64,000 nt of DNA from G963662905 sp963676415 (GTDB taxonomy: Bacteria > Bacteroidota > Bacteroidia > Bacteroidales > WRLA01), in the NCBI GenBank assembly GCA_963676415.1, contig OY781097.1, positions 4,402,001-4,466,000 of the forward strand, in the 5' to 3' direction. Positions 1 to 7,625 of this stretch are shown one piece after another. Every line of letters begins with the position of its first letter. Position 1 is the stretch's first letter. The position numbers were made by a program, and so were the translations under genes. The notes under the pieces were generated by a model. The model was given only the letters and a program-made list of their open reading frames with translations. It searched no databases and was not told the origin of the DNA.

Positions 1-922
1 CCTGGTAGAAAAAGGGCTGGAAAAAGGCGTTCTTTTCCGCAAAGAGGACGGCAGTGTTTGGGCAGACCTTACCGATGAAGGCCTGGATGAAAAATTGCTG
101 CTCCGCTCCGATGGCACATCTGTTTATATGACACAGGATTTGGGTACTGCAGCAGAACGTTATGAAAGCATGCAGCCCGAAAAGATGATTTATGTAGTAG
201 GTAATGAGCAGAATTATCATTTCGATGTTTTGAAACGTGTTCTGAAAAAACTGGGCATGGACTGGGCCGACATCATTTATCACCTGAGCTACGGAATGGT
301 AGAACTGCCGCACGGAAAAATGAAATCGCGCGAAGGCACAGTAGTGGATGCCGACGACCTGATGGACGAAATGTACGCAACCGCCCGCAAAACCGGGGAA
401 GAGTTGGGAAAAATGAAAGATCACGAAAGCGAAGAAGCCCAAAAACTATATGAAATGGTGAGTATGGCTGCGCTTAAATATTTCATCCTGAAAGTAGATC
501 CAAAGAAAAAAATGATGTTCATCCCAGAGGAATCTATTGATTTTAACGGGAATACAGGACCATTCATCCAATACACCTATGCGCGCATCCAATCGCTCAA
601 GCGCAAATCAGGCATTGATCTGATGCACGCAGAGATCAATAGTCCGGACAGCCTTTTGTCCAAAGAGAAAGAAATCCTGAAGCAGGTTTATGAGCTTCCG
701 GAAATCCTTGAAGCAGCAGCAATCAGTTTCAGTCCGGCTTTGATTGCCAATTACAGCTACGAACTGGCCAAAGGCTTCAACCAGTTTTATCAGGAAGTAC
801 CGATTAATAAAGAAGAAGACGAAAATAAAAGGGCATTTCGCTTGCTCCTGGCACATTTTGCCGGAGACAGCCTGCGCTCAGCCATGAATTTGCTGGGGAT
901 TGAAATGCCGGAGAAAATGTAA
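1..922 (+). CDS. argS: Arginyl-tRNA synthetase, C-terminal part (5' end outside window)
   Basis: Class I aminoacyl-tRNA synthetase that charges tRNA-Arg in the cytoplasm. The frame is open from base 2, so only the last 306 residues are present, about half of the usual 560-600. The Rossmann-fold end is recognisable by YVVGNEQNYHF, and the KMSKS-type loop appears as HGKMKSREG. The alpha-helical anticodon-binding domain follows from GNTGPFIQYTYAR to the end. The next gene starts 5 bases after the stop, suggesting cotranscription with the pRiA4b-like gene and miaA. Assignment is firm; only the start is missing. Confidence 0.97.
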   Translation, partial: LVEKGLEKGVLFRKEDGSVWADLTDEGLDEKLLLRSDGTSVYMTQDLGTAAERYESMQPEKMIYVVGNEQNYHFDVLKRVLKKLGMDWADIIYHLSYGMVELPHGKMKSREGTVVDADDLMDEMYATARKTGEELGKMKDHESEEAQKLYEMVSMAALKYFILKVDPKKKMMFIPEESIDFNGNTGPFIQYTYARIQSLKRKSGIDLMHAEINSPDSLLSKEKEILKQVYELPEILEAAAISFSPALIANYSYELAKGFNQFYQEVPINKEEDENKRAFRLLLAHFAGDSLRSAMNLLGIEMPEKM

Positions 923-927
923 ATTTC

Positions 928-1497
928 ATGGTTTTTATCTATACATTCAGACTGCTTTCCGACCAGGACGAAAAATTTTACCGGGATATTGAAATCAAAA
1001 GCAGCCATAGTTTTCTCGATTTGCACCGGATTATCCAAAAATGCCTGGGCATTGATGGTTGTGAACTGGCATCTATTTTCCTGACCAATCCCGAATGGGA
1101 GAAACAGAAGGAGTTTACCCTAATGGACATGATGCAGGATATGCCTGGCGCTGAAGAACTGGGGCAACTCCCGGTTTTTGTAATGGAAAAGGAAACACTT
1201 AAAGACCATATCGAAGACCCGCACCAGCGCTTGCTCTATGAATATGATTTCCTGAACCCGCAGACGTATTTTCTGGAACTCTCTGATGTAAAAAAAGGCG
1301 CACAACATGGAAAAAACTATCCAAGGATGGCCGGCAGCCAGGGCGATGTACCTCAGTTAAAAACCAGCAACTTCGATGGCCACAGCGAAACGGTTGATTT
1401 TCTGCGCGATCCGGATTCAGAAAGCGACATTGAAGACGTGGATAATTTCCTGAAGAATCATTTTAGTGATCTTTTTAATCCCGGCTCAGGCAAATAA
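928..1497 (+). CDS. pRiA4b ORF-3-like (PRiA4_ORF3 domain) protein
   Basis: A 189-residue soluble protein resembling the plasmid pRiA4b ORF-3-like family, whose biochemical role is unknown. The N-terminal stretch YTFRLLSDQDEKFYRDIEI, followed by SHSFLDLHRIIQKCLG and a later YEYDF segment, is the family's usual beginning, in which a small beta-alpha unit precedes a W/Y-x-Y-x-Y-D-F strand. The C-terminus is acidic and probably flexible. It starts 5 bases after argS, and its stop overlaps the miaA start by one base (TAATG), so translational coupling with miaA is likely. Despite the plasmid-derived name, nothing here suggests mobility. Confidence 0.75.
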   Translation: MVFIYTFRLLSDQDEKFYRDIEIKSSHSFLDLHRIIQKCLGIDGCELASIFLTNPEWEKQKEFTLMDMMQDMPGAEELGQLPVFVMEKETLKDHIEDPHQRLLYEYDFLNPQTYFLELSDVKKGAQHGKNYPRMAGSQGDVPQLKTSNFDGHSETVDFLRDPDSESDIEDVDNFLKNHFSDLFNPGSGK

Positions 1498-2402
1498 TGC
1501 AAAAAAAGAAGGGAAACCGGCTGATTGTGCTGAGCGGCCCTACTGCCGTTGGCAAAACCGATACAAGCATTGAACTGGCCCAATACCTGGATACTGTGAT
1601 CCTTTCTGCAGATTCGCGGCAGTTTTACAGCGGCATGAAAATCGGGACAGCCGCGCCAAGCCCGAAAGAACTTAAAGCAGCAAAACATTATTTTATCGGT
1701 CACTTGAAAATCGGGGATTATTATAATGTATCCCGATTTGAACAGGATGCCCTTGCTGTTTTGGAACAGGAATTCCAAAAGCATGATCAGGTGATCCTTA
1801 CAGGCGGATCGGGCTTATACATAGATGCTTTGTGCCGGGGTGTAGATGAATTTCCGGATCCCGATCCCGAATTGCGCGCAGATTTAAAAAAGCAATATCA
1901 GGAAAAGGGGATTGAATGGCTGCAAGAAGAAGTACAAAAAGCGGATCCTGAATATTTCGGGCAAGTCGATAAAAAAAACCCCAACCGCTTGTTACGTGCT
2001 TTGGAAGTTTGTTTGGCTACGGGCAAGCCTTATTCAGAGCAGCGCATCGGCAATAAAAGAGAGCGCTCTTTCGATATTATTTACATAGCGTTGAACCGCC
2101 CGAGGGAGGAACTGTTTGAGCGCATCCATCTGCGCACCGACCAAATGCTCAAAGACGGATTGGTCGAAGAAGTAAACTCATTGGCGCACCTAAGGCATGA
2201 AAACGCACTCAATACTGTGGGCTATAAGGAAATTTTCATGTATCTCGATGGCGAGTATGGCCTTGAGCTTGCCACCGAAAAAATAAAAACCAATACAAGG
2301 CGTTACGCAAAAAGACAGCTGACCTGGTTCCGAAAAAACCCGTCTTACCATTGGCTTCATCCGGATCAGGAAAATGAGCTGTACGAACTGACAAAATTTT
2401 AA
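1497..2402 (+). CDS. miaA: tRNA dimethylallyltransferase
   Basis: Transfers the dimethylallyl group from DMAPP to N6 of A37 in tRNAs that read U-starting codons. The 301-residue length is normal. The P-loop GPTAVGKT lies at residues 14-21, the substrate-binding SADSRQFY at 37-44, and TGGSGLYIDAL near 101-111. The C-terminal half contains RRYAKRQLTWFRK, the conserved tRNA-binding/catalytic helix. The start overlaps the preceding stop by one base, and the next gene begins 3 bases after the stop, so this is inside an operon. Confidence 0.96.
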   Translation: MQKKKGNRLIVLSGPTAVGKTDTSIELAQYLDTVILSADSRQFYSGMKIGTAAPSPKELKAAKHYFIGHLKIGDYYNVSRFEQDALAVLEQEFQKHDQVILTGGSGLYIDALCRGVDEFPDPDPELRADLKKQYQEKGIEWLQEEVQKADPEYFGQVDKKNPNRLLRALEVCLATGKPYSEQRIGNKRERSFDIIYIALNRPREELFERIHLRTDQMLKDGLVEEVNSLAHLRHENALNTVGYKEIFMYLDGEYGLELATEKIKTNTRRYAKRQLTWFRKNPSYHWLHPDQENELYELTKF

Positions 2403-2405
2403 GCT

Positions 2406-4271
2406 ATGTGGAAGCAAATCAAATCACTGGGTGCCATGCTCCTTTACTGGATGCTGCTTTTTCAAATTGTACGCCTGGTTTTTATGCTGTTCTACGGGCA
2501 GTCGGTACTGCAAACCGGAGCCGGTTTTGGCGAGATTCTACAAACCTTCCCTGCTGCACTTAAACTCGATTTTGCTACGGCCTGTTATTTTTCTGTATTT
2601 CCTTTTTTGCTGATCAGCATTGAGCCCTGGTTTAAGAAAGGCAATGCAATACGCACTATAAAACGCTATTATACAGGCATCCTGAGCTTTACATACGCAT
2701 TAACACTCGGAGGAGACCTGGGCCTATATGCCGAATGGAAAACCAAACTTTCTTACAAAGCATTGCTGTACTTAGAACATCCCTCAGAAGTCTATAATTC
2801 AGCATCTACCGGGATTTTCCTTATCTCGCTCCTAATTATAACCGCCCTGATGTTTGCTTTCCATCATCTTTATAAACGTATAGTAAACACTTCCACGGGA
2901 CAAGCAAAGCACTGGTGGTCGCCTTTAATTTTCCTGCTGTTTGTTCCCCCATTTATGGTTTTGGGAATGCGCGGTGGTATTCAGGAAATCCCGATCAATC
3001 AAAGTCAGAGCTATTTTTCCAAACATGAGATACTCAATCATACTGCGGTAAACAATATGTTCAATTTATACATCAGCTATTTTGAAAACAGGGAATTTCA
3101 AAACGAAAACCCCTATCAGTTTTTCACTGCCGAAGAAGCTAAAAACCGAACAGAAGGGCTTTTTGAATGCACAAAAGACACAACAGTTCAAATACTCACC
3201 ACGCAGCGCCCAAATATTGTTTTACTGATACTGGAAAGCTGGAGTGGCGACTTGATTGAGAGCTTAGGCGGAGAAGGGGGCATTACGCCCGAATTTGCAA
3301 AACTCGAAAAAGGCGGCCTGCTGTTTACCAACATCTTTGCCAGCGGTTCGCATTCTGAACAGGGAATGGCGGCCATTTTTAGCGGTTTCCCGGCACATGC
3401 CTTTACATCGGTAACGGTTCAGCCCGATAAATACCCCAAATTGCCCAGCCTGACACAGGAATTAATGGATGCTGGGTATTTCTCGAGTTTCTATTTTGGC
3501 GGGCAACTAATTTACGGGAATATAAAGAGTTATATCATTTTCAACGGTTTTGACCGCATTCGTGAGGTTTATGATTTTGACGATGACTTACCGAGGGGCA
3601 AGCTCGGGATTCATGATGAATACACCCTGGACGCAATGGCCCATGAGCTGCAAAATGATCCGCAACCGTTTTTCGCATCCTTGTTCACGGTCAGCTCCCA
3701 CTCGCCATACGACCACCCAAAAGTTGATGCCATTGACTGGGGCGGCAAGGAGCAATCCTACCTCAACTCAGTTTATTATGCGGACAGCAGTTTGGGACAG
3801 TTTTTTCAAAAGGCACGCCAAATGGACTGGTATCCCAATACCCTATTTATTCTGGTAGCAGACCATTCGCACAATTCCTATCGCAATTGGTCTCGCCATA
3901 GTGCTGAATGGCAGCATATTCCATTATTGTTTTATGGCGATGTCCTGAAAAAGGAATATCGCGGAAAGCAAAACAGCGTTCTGGCATCGCAAACTGATTT
4001 AGCAAGCAGCCTGCTCCAGCAGCTTCATCTAGATAAAGGGCAATTCCCCTACAGCCGAAACCTGTTCAATCCATATACAAAACAATTTGCTTATTGGGAG
4101 CTGACCGGCATTCCCGGTACTGGTTGGAAAACTCCAACAACATCAATGACCTACGACCACAGAAGTAAAAAATTCAGGCGTTTGGAGCCACCAAAAGAGC
4201 AGCAGGACAGCATGATTCAGGATGCCAAAGCCTTTATGCAACACATTTTCCAGGAGTATCTTGATCTCTGA
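2406..4271 (+). CDS. LTA synthase/phosphoglycerol transferase-like membrane sulfatase-fold protein
   Basis: A 621-residue inner-membrane protein. The first ~200 residues hold about five hydrophobic segments. The rest is an extracytoplasmic alkaline-phosphatase/sulfatase-fold domain starting at RPNIVLLILESWSGD, where E is the first metal ligand. Later FTVSSHSPYDHP and LFILVADHSHNS give the remaining metal-binding D/H residues. The nucleophile region reads FASGSHSEQGMAAIFSGFP, where relatives I recall usually have an R/T-containing motif. Gram-negative members transfer phosphoglycerol or phosphoethanolamine to envelope glycans or lipids, so true lipoteichoic acid synthesis is unlikely. It sits 3 bases after miaA. 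The family is secure, the substrate unknown. Confidence 0.85.
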   Translation: MWKQIKSLGAMLLYWMLLFQIVRLVFMLFYGQSVLQTGAGFGEILQTFPAALKLDFATACYFSVFPFLLISIEPWFKKGNAIRTIKRYYTGILSFTYALTLGGDLGLYAEWKTKLSYKALLYLEHPSEVYNSASTGIFLISLLIITALMFAFHHLYKRIVNTSTGQAKHWWSPLIFLLFVPPFMVLGMRGGIQEIPINQSQSYFSKHEILNHTAVNNMFNLYISYFENREFQNENPYQFFTAEEAKNRTEGLFECTKDTTVQILTTQRPNIVLLILESWSGDLIESLGGEGGITPEFAKLEKGGLLFTNIFASGSHSEQGMAAIFSGFPAHAFTSVTVQPDKYPKLPSLTQELMDAGYFSSFYFGGQLIYGNIKSYIIFNGFDRIREVYDFDDDLPRGKLGIHDEYTLDAMAHELQNDPQPFFASLFTVSSHSPYDHPKVDAIDWGGKEQSYLNSVYYADSSLGQFFQKARQMDWYPNTLFILVADHSHNSYRNWSRHSAEWQHIPLLFYGDVLKKEYRGKQNSVLASQTDLASSLLQQLHLDKGQFPYSRNLFNPYTKQFAYWELTGIPGTGWKTPTTSMTYDHRSKKFRRLEPPKEQQDSMIQDAKAFMQHIFQEYLDL

Positions 4272-4314
4272 GCCCATTGAAAAATATGAATAAACTTTAA
4301 AGTCAGGATTTTAT

Positions 4315-4322
4315 TAATTTTG
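4315..4322 (+). promoter_or_regulatory. Bacteroidota -7 box upstream of smpB
   Basis: TAATTTTG matches the TAnnTTTG consensus of the Bacteroidota primary sigma factor exactly and lies 17 bases before the smpB start. No good -33 TTG is seen at the expected 17-23 base distance, so only the -7 element is claimed. Confidence 0.45.
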
Positions 4323-4339
4323 CAGGCTAAAATAGAATT

Positions 4340-4795
4340 ATGTCCGACGGAATCAAGATAAAAAATAAAAAAGCCTATCATCAATATTACATTCAGGAGG
4401 TTTTTACAGCAGGGATTTCCCTTACCGGCACCGAAATAAAATCCATACGCGACGGAAAAGTGAGCCTTGCCGAATCCTTTTGCGCTTTTGAACAGCACGA
4501 ACTATATGTACGTGATATGCATATTGCTGAATATAAATACGGTACACATTATAATCACGAACCAAAACGGGAACGGAAGCTTTTACTTACAGCGCGCGAA
4601 CTCAAAAAACTTAAGACAAAAGTTGCTGAAAAAGGCTTAACAATCGTGCCGGTTTTACTGTTTATCAATGAGCGTGGCCTGGCTAAGCTCAATATCGCAT
4701 TAGCAAAAGGAAAGCATTTTTATGATAAACGGGACAGCCTGAAGAAAAAAGATGCGGAAAGAGAAATGGATCGAAACAAAAAAATACGCGTTTAA
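4340..4795 (+). CDS. smpB: SsrA-binding protein
   Basis: Binds tmRNA and delivers it to stalled ribosomes for trans-translation. The 151 residues match the family length. Family features visible are NKKAYHQYYIQEVFTAGI, then LTGTEIKSIRDGKVSL, and the basic C-terminal tail (DSLKKKDAEREMDRNKK) that inserts into the mRNA channel. The tmRNA gene itself is not in this window. The thioredoxin-like gene starts 2 bases after the stop. Confidence 0.96.
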   Translation: MSDGIKIKNKKAYHQYYIQEVFTAGISLTGTEIKSIRDGKVSLAESFCAFEQHELYVRDMHIAEYKYGTHYNHEPKRERKLLLTARELKKLKTKVAEKGLTIVPVLLFINERGLAKLNIALAKGKHFYDKRDSLKKKDAEREMDRNKKIRV

Positions 4796-4796
4796 T

Positions 4797-5339
4797 ATGA
4801 ATTATAGAACCGCTGGGACAACAAGCCTTATTTTATTGATTACCAGTCTATTTATTTATAAACCATCACAAGCTCAGGAAAAAATAGAATGGATGAGTTT
4901 TGAAGAGGCTGTTGCAAAAAACCAATCGTATCCCAAGAAAAAAATCTTCATCGACGTATATACAAGCTGGTGCGGATGGTGCAAAAAAATGGATGCAAGC
5001 ACATTCGCAGACAGCAGCATTGCGCATTATATGAACAAACATTACTATGCCGTAAAGCTGGATGCAGAACGCAAGGACACGGTAAATTTCATGGGTCGCG
5101 ATTTCATTAACCGGAACCCTAAAGGCAAACGCGGCAGTCATGAACTGGCTCAGGCCCTATTACAGGGAAAAATGTCCTATCCCAGCTATGTGATTTTAAA
5201 TGAAAACAATCAAAAAATCACAGGCATGGCGGGATATCTTGACATAAAAAAACTGCAGCCCATTTTGGAATATTTTGGCAGTAATGCACATTTCAAGATG
5301 CCTTGGGAAACCTACCAGAAAAAATACGTTAAAAAATAG
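4797..5339 (+). CDS. Secreted thioredoxin-family protein
   Basis: A 180-residue exported thioredoxin-fold protein. Start chosen at the ATG 2 bases after smpB, because it gives a clean signal peptide (hydrophobic TTSLILLITSLFIY, cleavage expected after SQA, about residue 26). A longer in-frame start inside smpB would bury the signal peptide. The active site is CGWC at residues 59-62, preceded by FIDVYTSW, as in the periplasmic thioredoxin_7/DsbD-gamma-like group. It probably acts as a periplasmic disulfide reductase; the partner is unknown. The stop codon lies inside the 8-bp target duplication of the adjacent MITE-like element, so the insertion occurred exactly at the gene end. Confidence 0.85.
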   Translation: MNYRTAGTTSLILLITSLFIYKPSQAQEKIEWMSFEEAVAKNQSYPKKKIFIDVYTSWCGWCKKMDASTFADSSIAHYMNKHYYAVKLDAERKDTVNFMGRDFINRNPKGKRGSHELAQALLQGKMSYPSYVILNENNQKITGMAGYLDIKKLQPILEYFGSNAHFKMPWETYQKKYVKK

Positions 5340-5340
5340 A

Positions 5341-5639
5341 TAGAGGTCAGTATGTAGGTGCATATTAGTTTTGGCAAATCATAAAAACGATAATGATTTG
5401 TTATTGAGCAACATAGATTTCTCCATCCAGCTCTCCGCTTCGCTATGAGCTTCCTGTCGAAATGACCTTTTGTTGTGTTCAAGTGGCAAAGGCGGCGAGG
5501 ACTCATTTTATATTTTTTATCGTGTCCTCGCCGCCTTTGCCAAAACAATTAATAAACAGTCATTTCGACGACCAGCGGGAGGAGAAATCTATTTATTCAC
5601 GAGAATAAATCATTCTATGTACTTATCTACAGACCTCTA
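5341..5639 (-). mobile_element. MITE-like palindromic element, copy 1 (299 bp)
   Basis: Non-coding element bounded by TAGAGGTC and GACCTCTA within imperfect 22-bp terminal inverted repeats. The exact 8-bp direct repeat AAAATAGA flanks it at 5333-5340 and 5640-5647. Inside are nested inverted repeats: TAGATTTCTCC with GGAGAAATCTA, GTCGAAATGAC with GTCATTTCGAC, and an 18-bp perfect stem GGCAAAGGCGGCGAGGAC (5485-5502) with its complement (5524-5541) around a 21-nt loop. A second copy, in opposite orientation, lies at 48599-48906. Neither carries a transposase, so movement in trans by an unidentified transposase is inferred. Strand is arbitrary: copy 2 is taken as plus. Confidence 0.88.
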
Positions 5640-5700
5640 AAAATAGAAAAAGCCACTTGCAAAATACAAGCAGCTTTGTGAGTACAATTCTAAATTCATT

Positions 5701-6159
5701 TTAGAAGTCCTTGGAACTCAATAAGACACCTTCATTATCCCAAATTTTCCAGGTAGAATCTTTCTGCCCGTTTTTGTAGTACATTTCATAACGCAGGCGT
5801 CCGTTCTCGTCCCATACATACCATACACCGTCTTTTTGACCTTGTGCATAAGTTGCTTCACCGGATTTCTTGCCATTGTCAAACCAGGTGATCCATGCCC
5901 CGTCTTTCAGTCCATCTTTGTAGGACCTTATTTCCTTCACGTTTCCATCATTACGATAGTAGGTTACTGTACCATCTTCCAGGCCATTGGTGATTTTTTC
6001 GTGCATCACCAAAACATTACCGTGTTGATCATACTCTGAAAAAGAACCACTATATAATTGACCATCATTATAAAACTTACCATCTACTAATGCTACTTCC
6101 TGAGCGGACACTGTTAATGCGCTCAGAATTACAGCTAATGTTAAAATCAGATTTTTCAT
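5701..6159 (-). CDS. Exported YwqK/MORN-variant repeat protein
   Basis: A 152-residue protein with a clear signal peptide (MKNLILTLAVILSALTVSA then QE). The mature part is built of tandem repeats of the form Y-x-N/D-G-x-x-K-D-G-x-W-x-x-W-x-x-N-G. Examples are DGLKDGAWITWFDNGKKSG, GQKDGVWYVWDENGRL and GQKDSTWKIWDNEG. This is the MORN-like repeat annotated in databases as YwqK-family antitoxin, but no toxin gene is adjacent, so that label should not be read as a function. It is probably periplasmic or surface-exposed. It is transcribed alone, facing the MITE-like element. Confidence 0.8.
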   Translation of the reverse strand: MKNLILTLAVILSALTVSAQEVALVDGKFYNDGQLYSGSFSEYDQHGNVLVMHEKITNGLEDGTVTYYRNDGNVKEIRSYKDGLKDGAWITWFDNGKKSGEATYAQGQKDGVWYVWDENGRLRYEMYYKNGQKDSTWKIWDNEGVLLSSKDF

Positions 6160-6670
6160 AATTACAACCTTTGAAATGGTTAATATTAATTTTGTGTTAA
6201 AATTACAATAATTCTACGCATCACGCAAACTTTCTTAGCATTAATTTAATTTCAAGCCTTATTTAAAATTTATCTAAATATAATAATGCCGAAAAACACT
6301 TTAACCTATTAAATACCTGTTTATTATAGTTTTAGAACATTTAAGTCCAATTATTTTGCCTGACACATTAAGAACGTTGCTTTTATATAATAACAACTGC
6401 ACACAGGTATTATTGTTCATATTCCTTTAATTTTTTCTTAACAATAAATTAATATATTAGTATGGACTCGAAAAGTCTAATATTGTTGTTTTTTACGAAT
6501 TGGGATTTTTTTGACCAATACAGAACACGATAAGGATCCATAATGCATTCACTGCACTGATATCACACAATGAGGCTGCACAAATTAATCTAAAGTTGGG
6601 ACAACAGATCAGGGGGCATAACTATGTGACTGGGGAATGTGAGTAGTTTCACTTAGCCTGCTCTATTCAT

Positions 6671-6753
6671 AAAATGCAAACAAAATATTATAATCAGCTA
6701 AAAATTAAGTTTTTACTAATTTTATATCCTAAAATTGAATTTGTTTGCATTTT
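6671..6753. repeat. 14-bp perfect inverted repeat with 55-nt spacer
   Basis: AAAATGCAAACAAA (6671-6684) is the exact reverse complement of TTTGTTTGCATTTT (6740-6753). The spacer is AT-rich. There is no T-run typical of a terminator. It may be the pair of ends of a short decayed element or a protein-binding site. Confidence 0.6.
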
Positions 6754-6767
6754 ACCAGTGCATTAAC

Positions 6768-6848
6768 TTCAGGCCATCTGCTTCGTTGCTAAAGCTTTGA
6801 AATAGGCGACTATATCTTCAGCTTTAGACGCCTCACATCTGACCTGAA
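6768..6848. repeat. Imperfect 81-bp palindrome
   Basis: Nested complementary words TTCAGG...CCTGAA, CTAAAGCT...AGCTTTAG and GGCG...CGCC make an interrupted palindrome ending 22 bases after the stop of the leftward zinc-ribbon gene. A role in 3' end formation or a decayed repeat are both possible. Confidence 0.45.
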
Positions 6849-6870
6849 TTTAAAGCATGAATAAAGCAGG

Positions 6871-7611
6871 TTAGAAAGAGATACCGTAAACTCCTTTATC
6901 TTTTCGTTTTATCAATTTCTTCTGAAGCCGTGCCATATTTTCAATACTTTCAAACTCAACATCATCTTCAGATAAGGCATCCAGCAGATCGCCGGCTTCA
7001 TCAAAACGGCCAAGGCTGCGCAAAAGATCCACTTTTTTCATTGGCGAAACATAAAGCTCTTCAGAGGAGATGATTTCCAGTAACCTCTCCATATTGAAGC
7101 GAACATCATCCTGAGACACTTTACATTTCAGCACAGACATCATTTTACTGGCGTGGGCACTGAGAGGTGTAGCCGAAGACAATTTATTGTTTTTCAGGTA
7201 AATGCGTTTCGGATCATTCAGCAACCACATCATGTGCGTACGCAGAACGTATTCCGTCTCAGGATCCGTTTTTTCACTTTTCAGGAACGCATTATAAATT
7301 TCAGCACTTTTGACTATTTCCACATCCGGCAATCGGTCCATATCATTTTCCATTGAAACGTCAGGCGAACCAAAAAACTTTTGAAGCTCAGCATCAATCT
7401 CGTCAGATTCCGTGATTTGCTGCTGATTTCTTAAAAAAGCCGAATTGCAGGAACCACATTGCGCCAGAGGTTCCATGCCGGGAGCACCGCTAATTGAATA
7501 ACCGTCGGTATATTCCACACCGGTAAACACACTATACGACATAACCCCAACATCTTCATGCAGATAGCCGCAACGGGGACATATCGTGATGGAAGGAACT
7601 AAAATAGTCAT
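6871..7611 (-). CDS. Unknown zinc-ribbon protein, paralogue B
   Basis: Not a family I recognise. 246 residues, no signal peptide or membrane segment. Two CxxC knuckles (C11/C14 and C52/C55) flank a stretch ending EYTDGYSISG, suggesting a zinc ribbon that has a strand-rich insert. The remaining ~180 residues look helical and end in LLRSLGRFDEAGDLL and then LQKKLIKRKDKGVYGISF. The upstream neighbour has the same architecture and endings, 14 bases away, so the two arose by tandem duplication and are likely cotranscribed. The LGRxxEA segment resembles one TPR helix pair, but no full TPR array is evident. Confidence 0.7.
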   Translation of the reverse strand: MTILVPSITICPRCGYLHEDVGVMSYSVFTGVEYTDGYSISGAPGMEPLAQCGSCNSAFLRNQQQITESDEIDAELQKFFGSPDVSMENDMDRLPDVEIVKSAEIYNAFLKSEKTDPETEYVLRTHMMWLLNDPKRIYLKNNKLSSATPLSAHASKMMSVLKCKVSQDDVRFNMERLLEIISSEELYVSPMKKVDLLRSLGRFDEAGDLLDALSEDDVEFESIENMARLQKKLIKRKDKGVYGISF

Positions 7612-7625
7612 AACAAAATTTTTAT

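Larger units (their letters stand above)
6160..6870. other. Intergenic region, 0.7 kb, no gene; palindrome-rich
   Basis: Very AT-rich stretch separating two leftward genes. I see no open frame with a plausible start. Its left part should hold the promoter of the YwqK-type gene. Its right part has two inverted-repeat structures, listed separately, and near-matching TAATGCA/TGCATTA words at about 6542 and 6760. It could be decayed mobile DNA or the downstream region of the gene at 6871-7611. Confidence 0.6.

Noticed and set aside
928..1497. Plasmid origin of the pRiA4b-like gene
   Set aside because: It sits between argS and miaA with 5-base and overlapping junctions and normal composition, so it is a resident gene despite its database name.
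5312..5548. Open frame of 78 codons on the minus strand in MITE copy 1, similar to one of 79 codons at 48699-48938 in copy 2
   Set aside because: The similarity follows from the shared DNA. Most base differences change the amino acid, and the flipped loop turns a charged segment into a hydrophobic one. There is no selection for the protein and no plausible upstream start context.
5836..6039. Opposite-strand open frame within the YwqK-type gene (and similar antisense frames elsewhere)
   Set aside because: It mirrors a real gene with a signal peptide and repeats. It has no promoter and no domain of its own.
5701..6159. Toxin-antitoxin locus based on the YwqK-type protein
   Set aside because: The protein has a signal peptide, and no toxin-like partner lies on either side. 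The antitoxin label of the family is not evidence of function.
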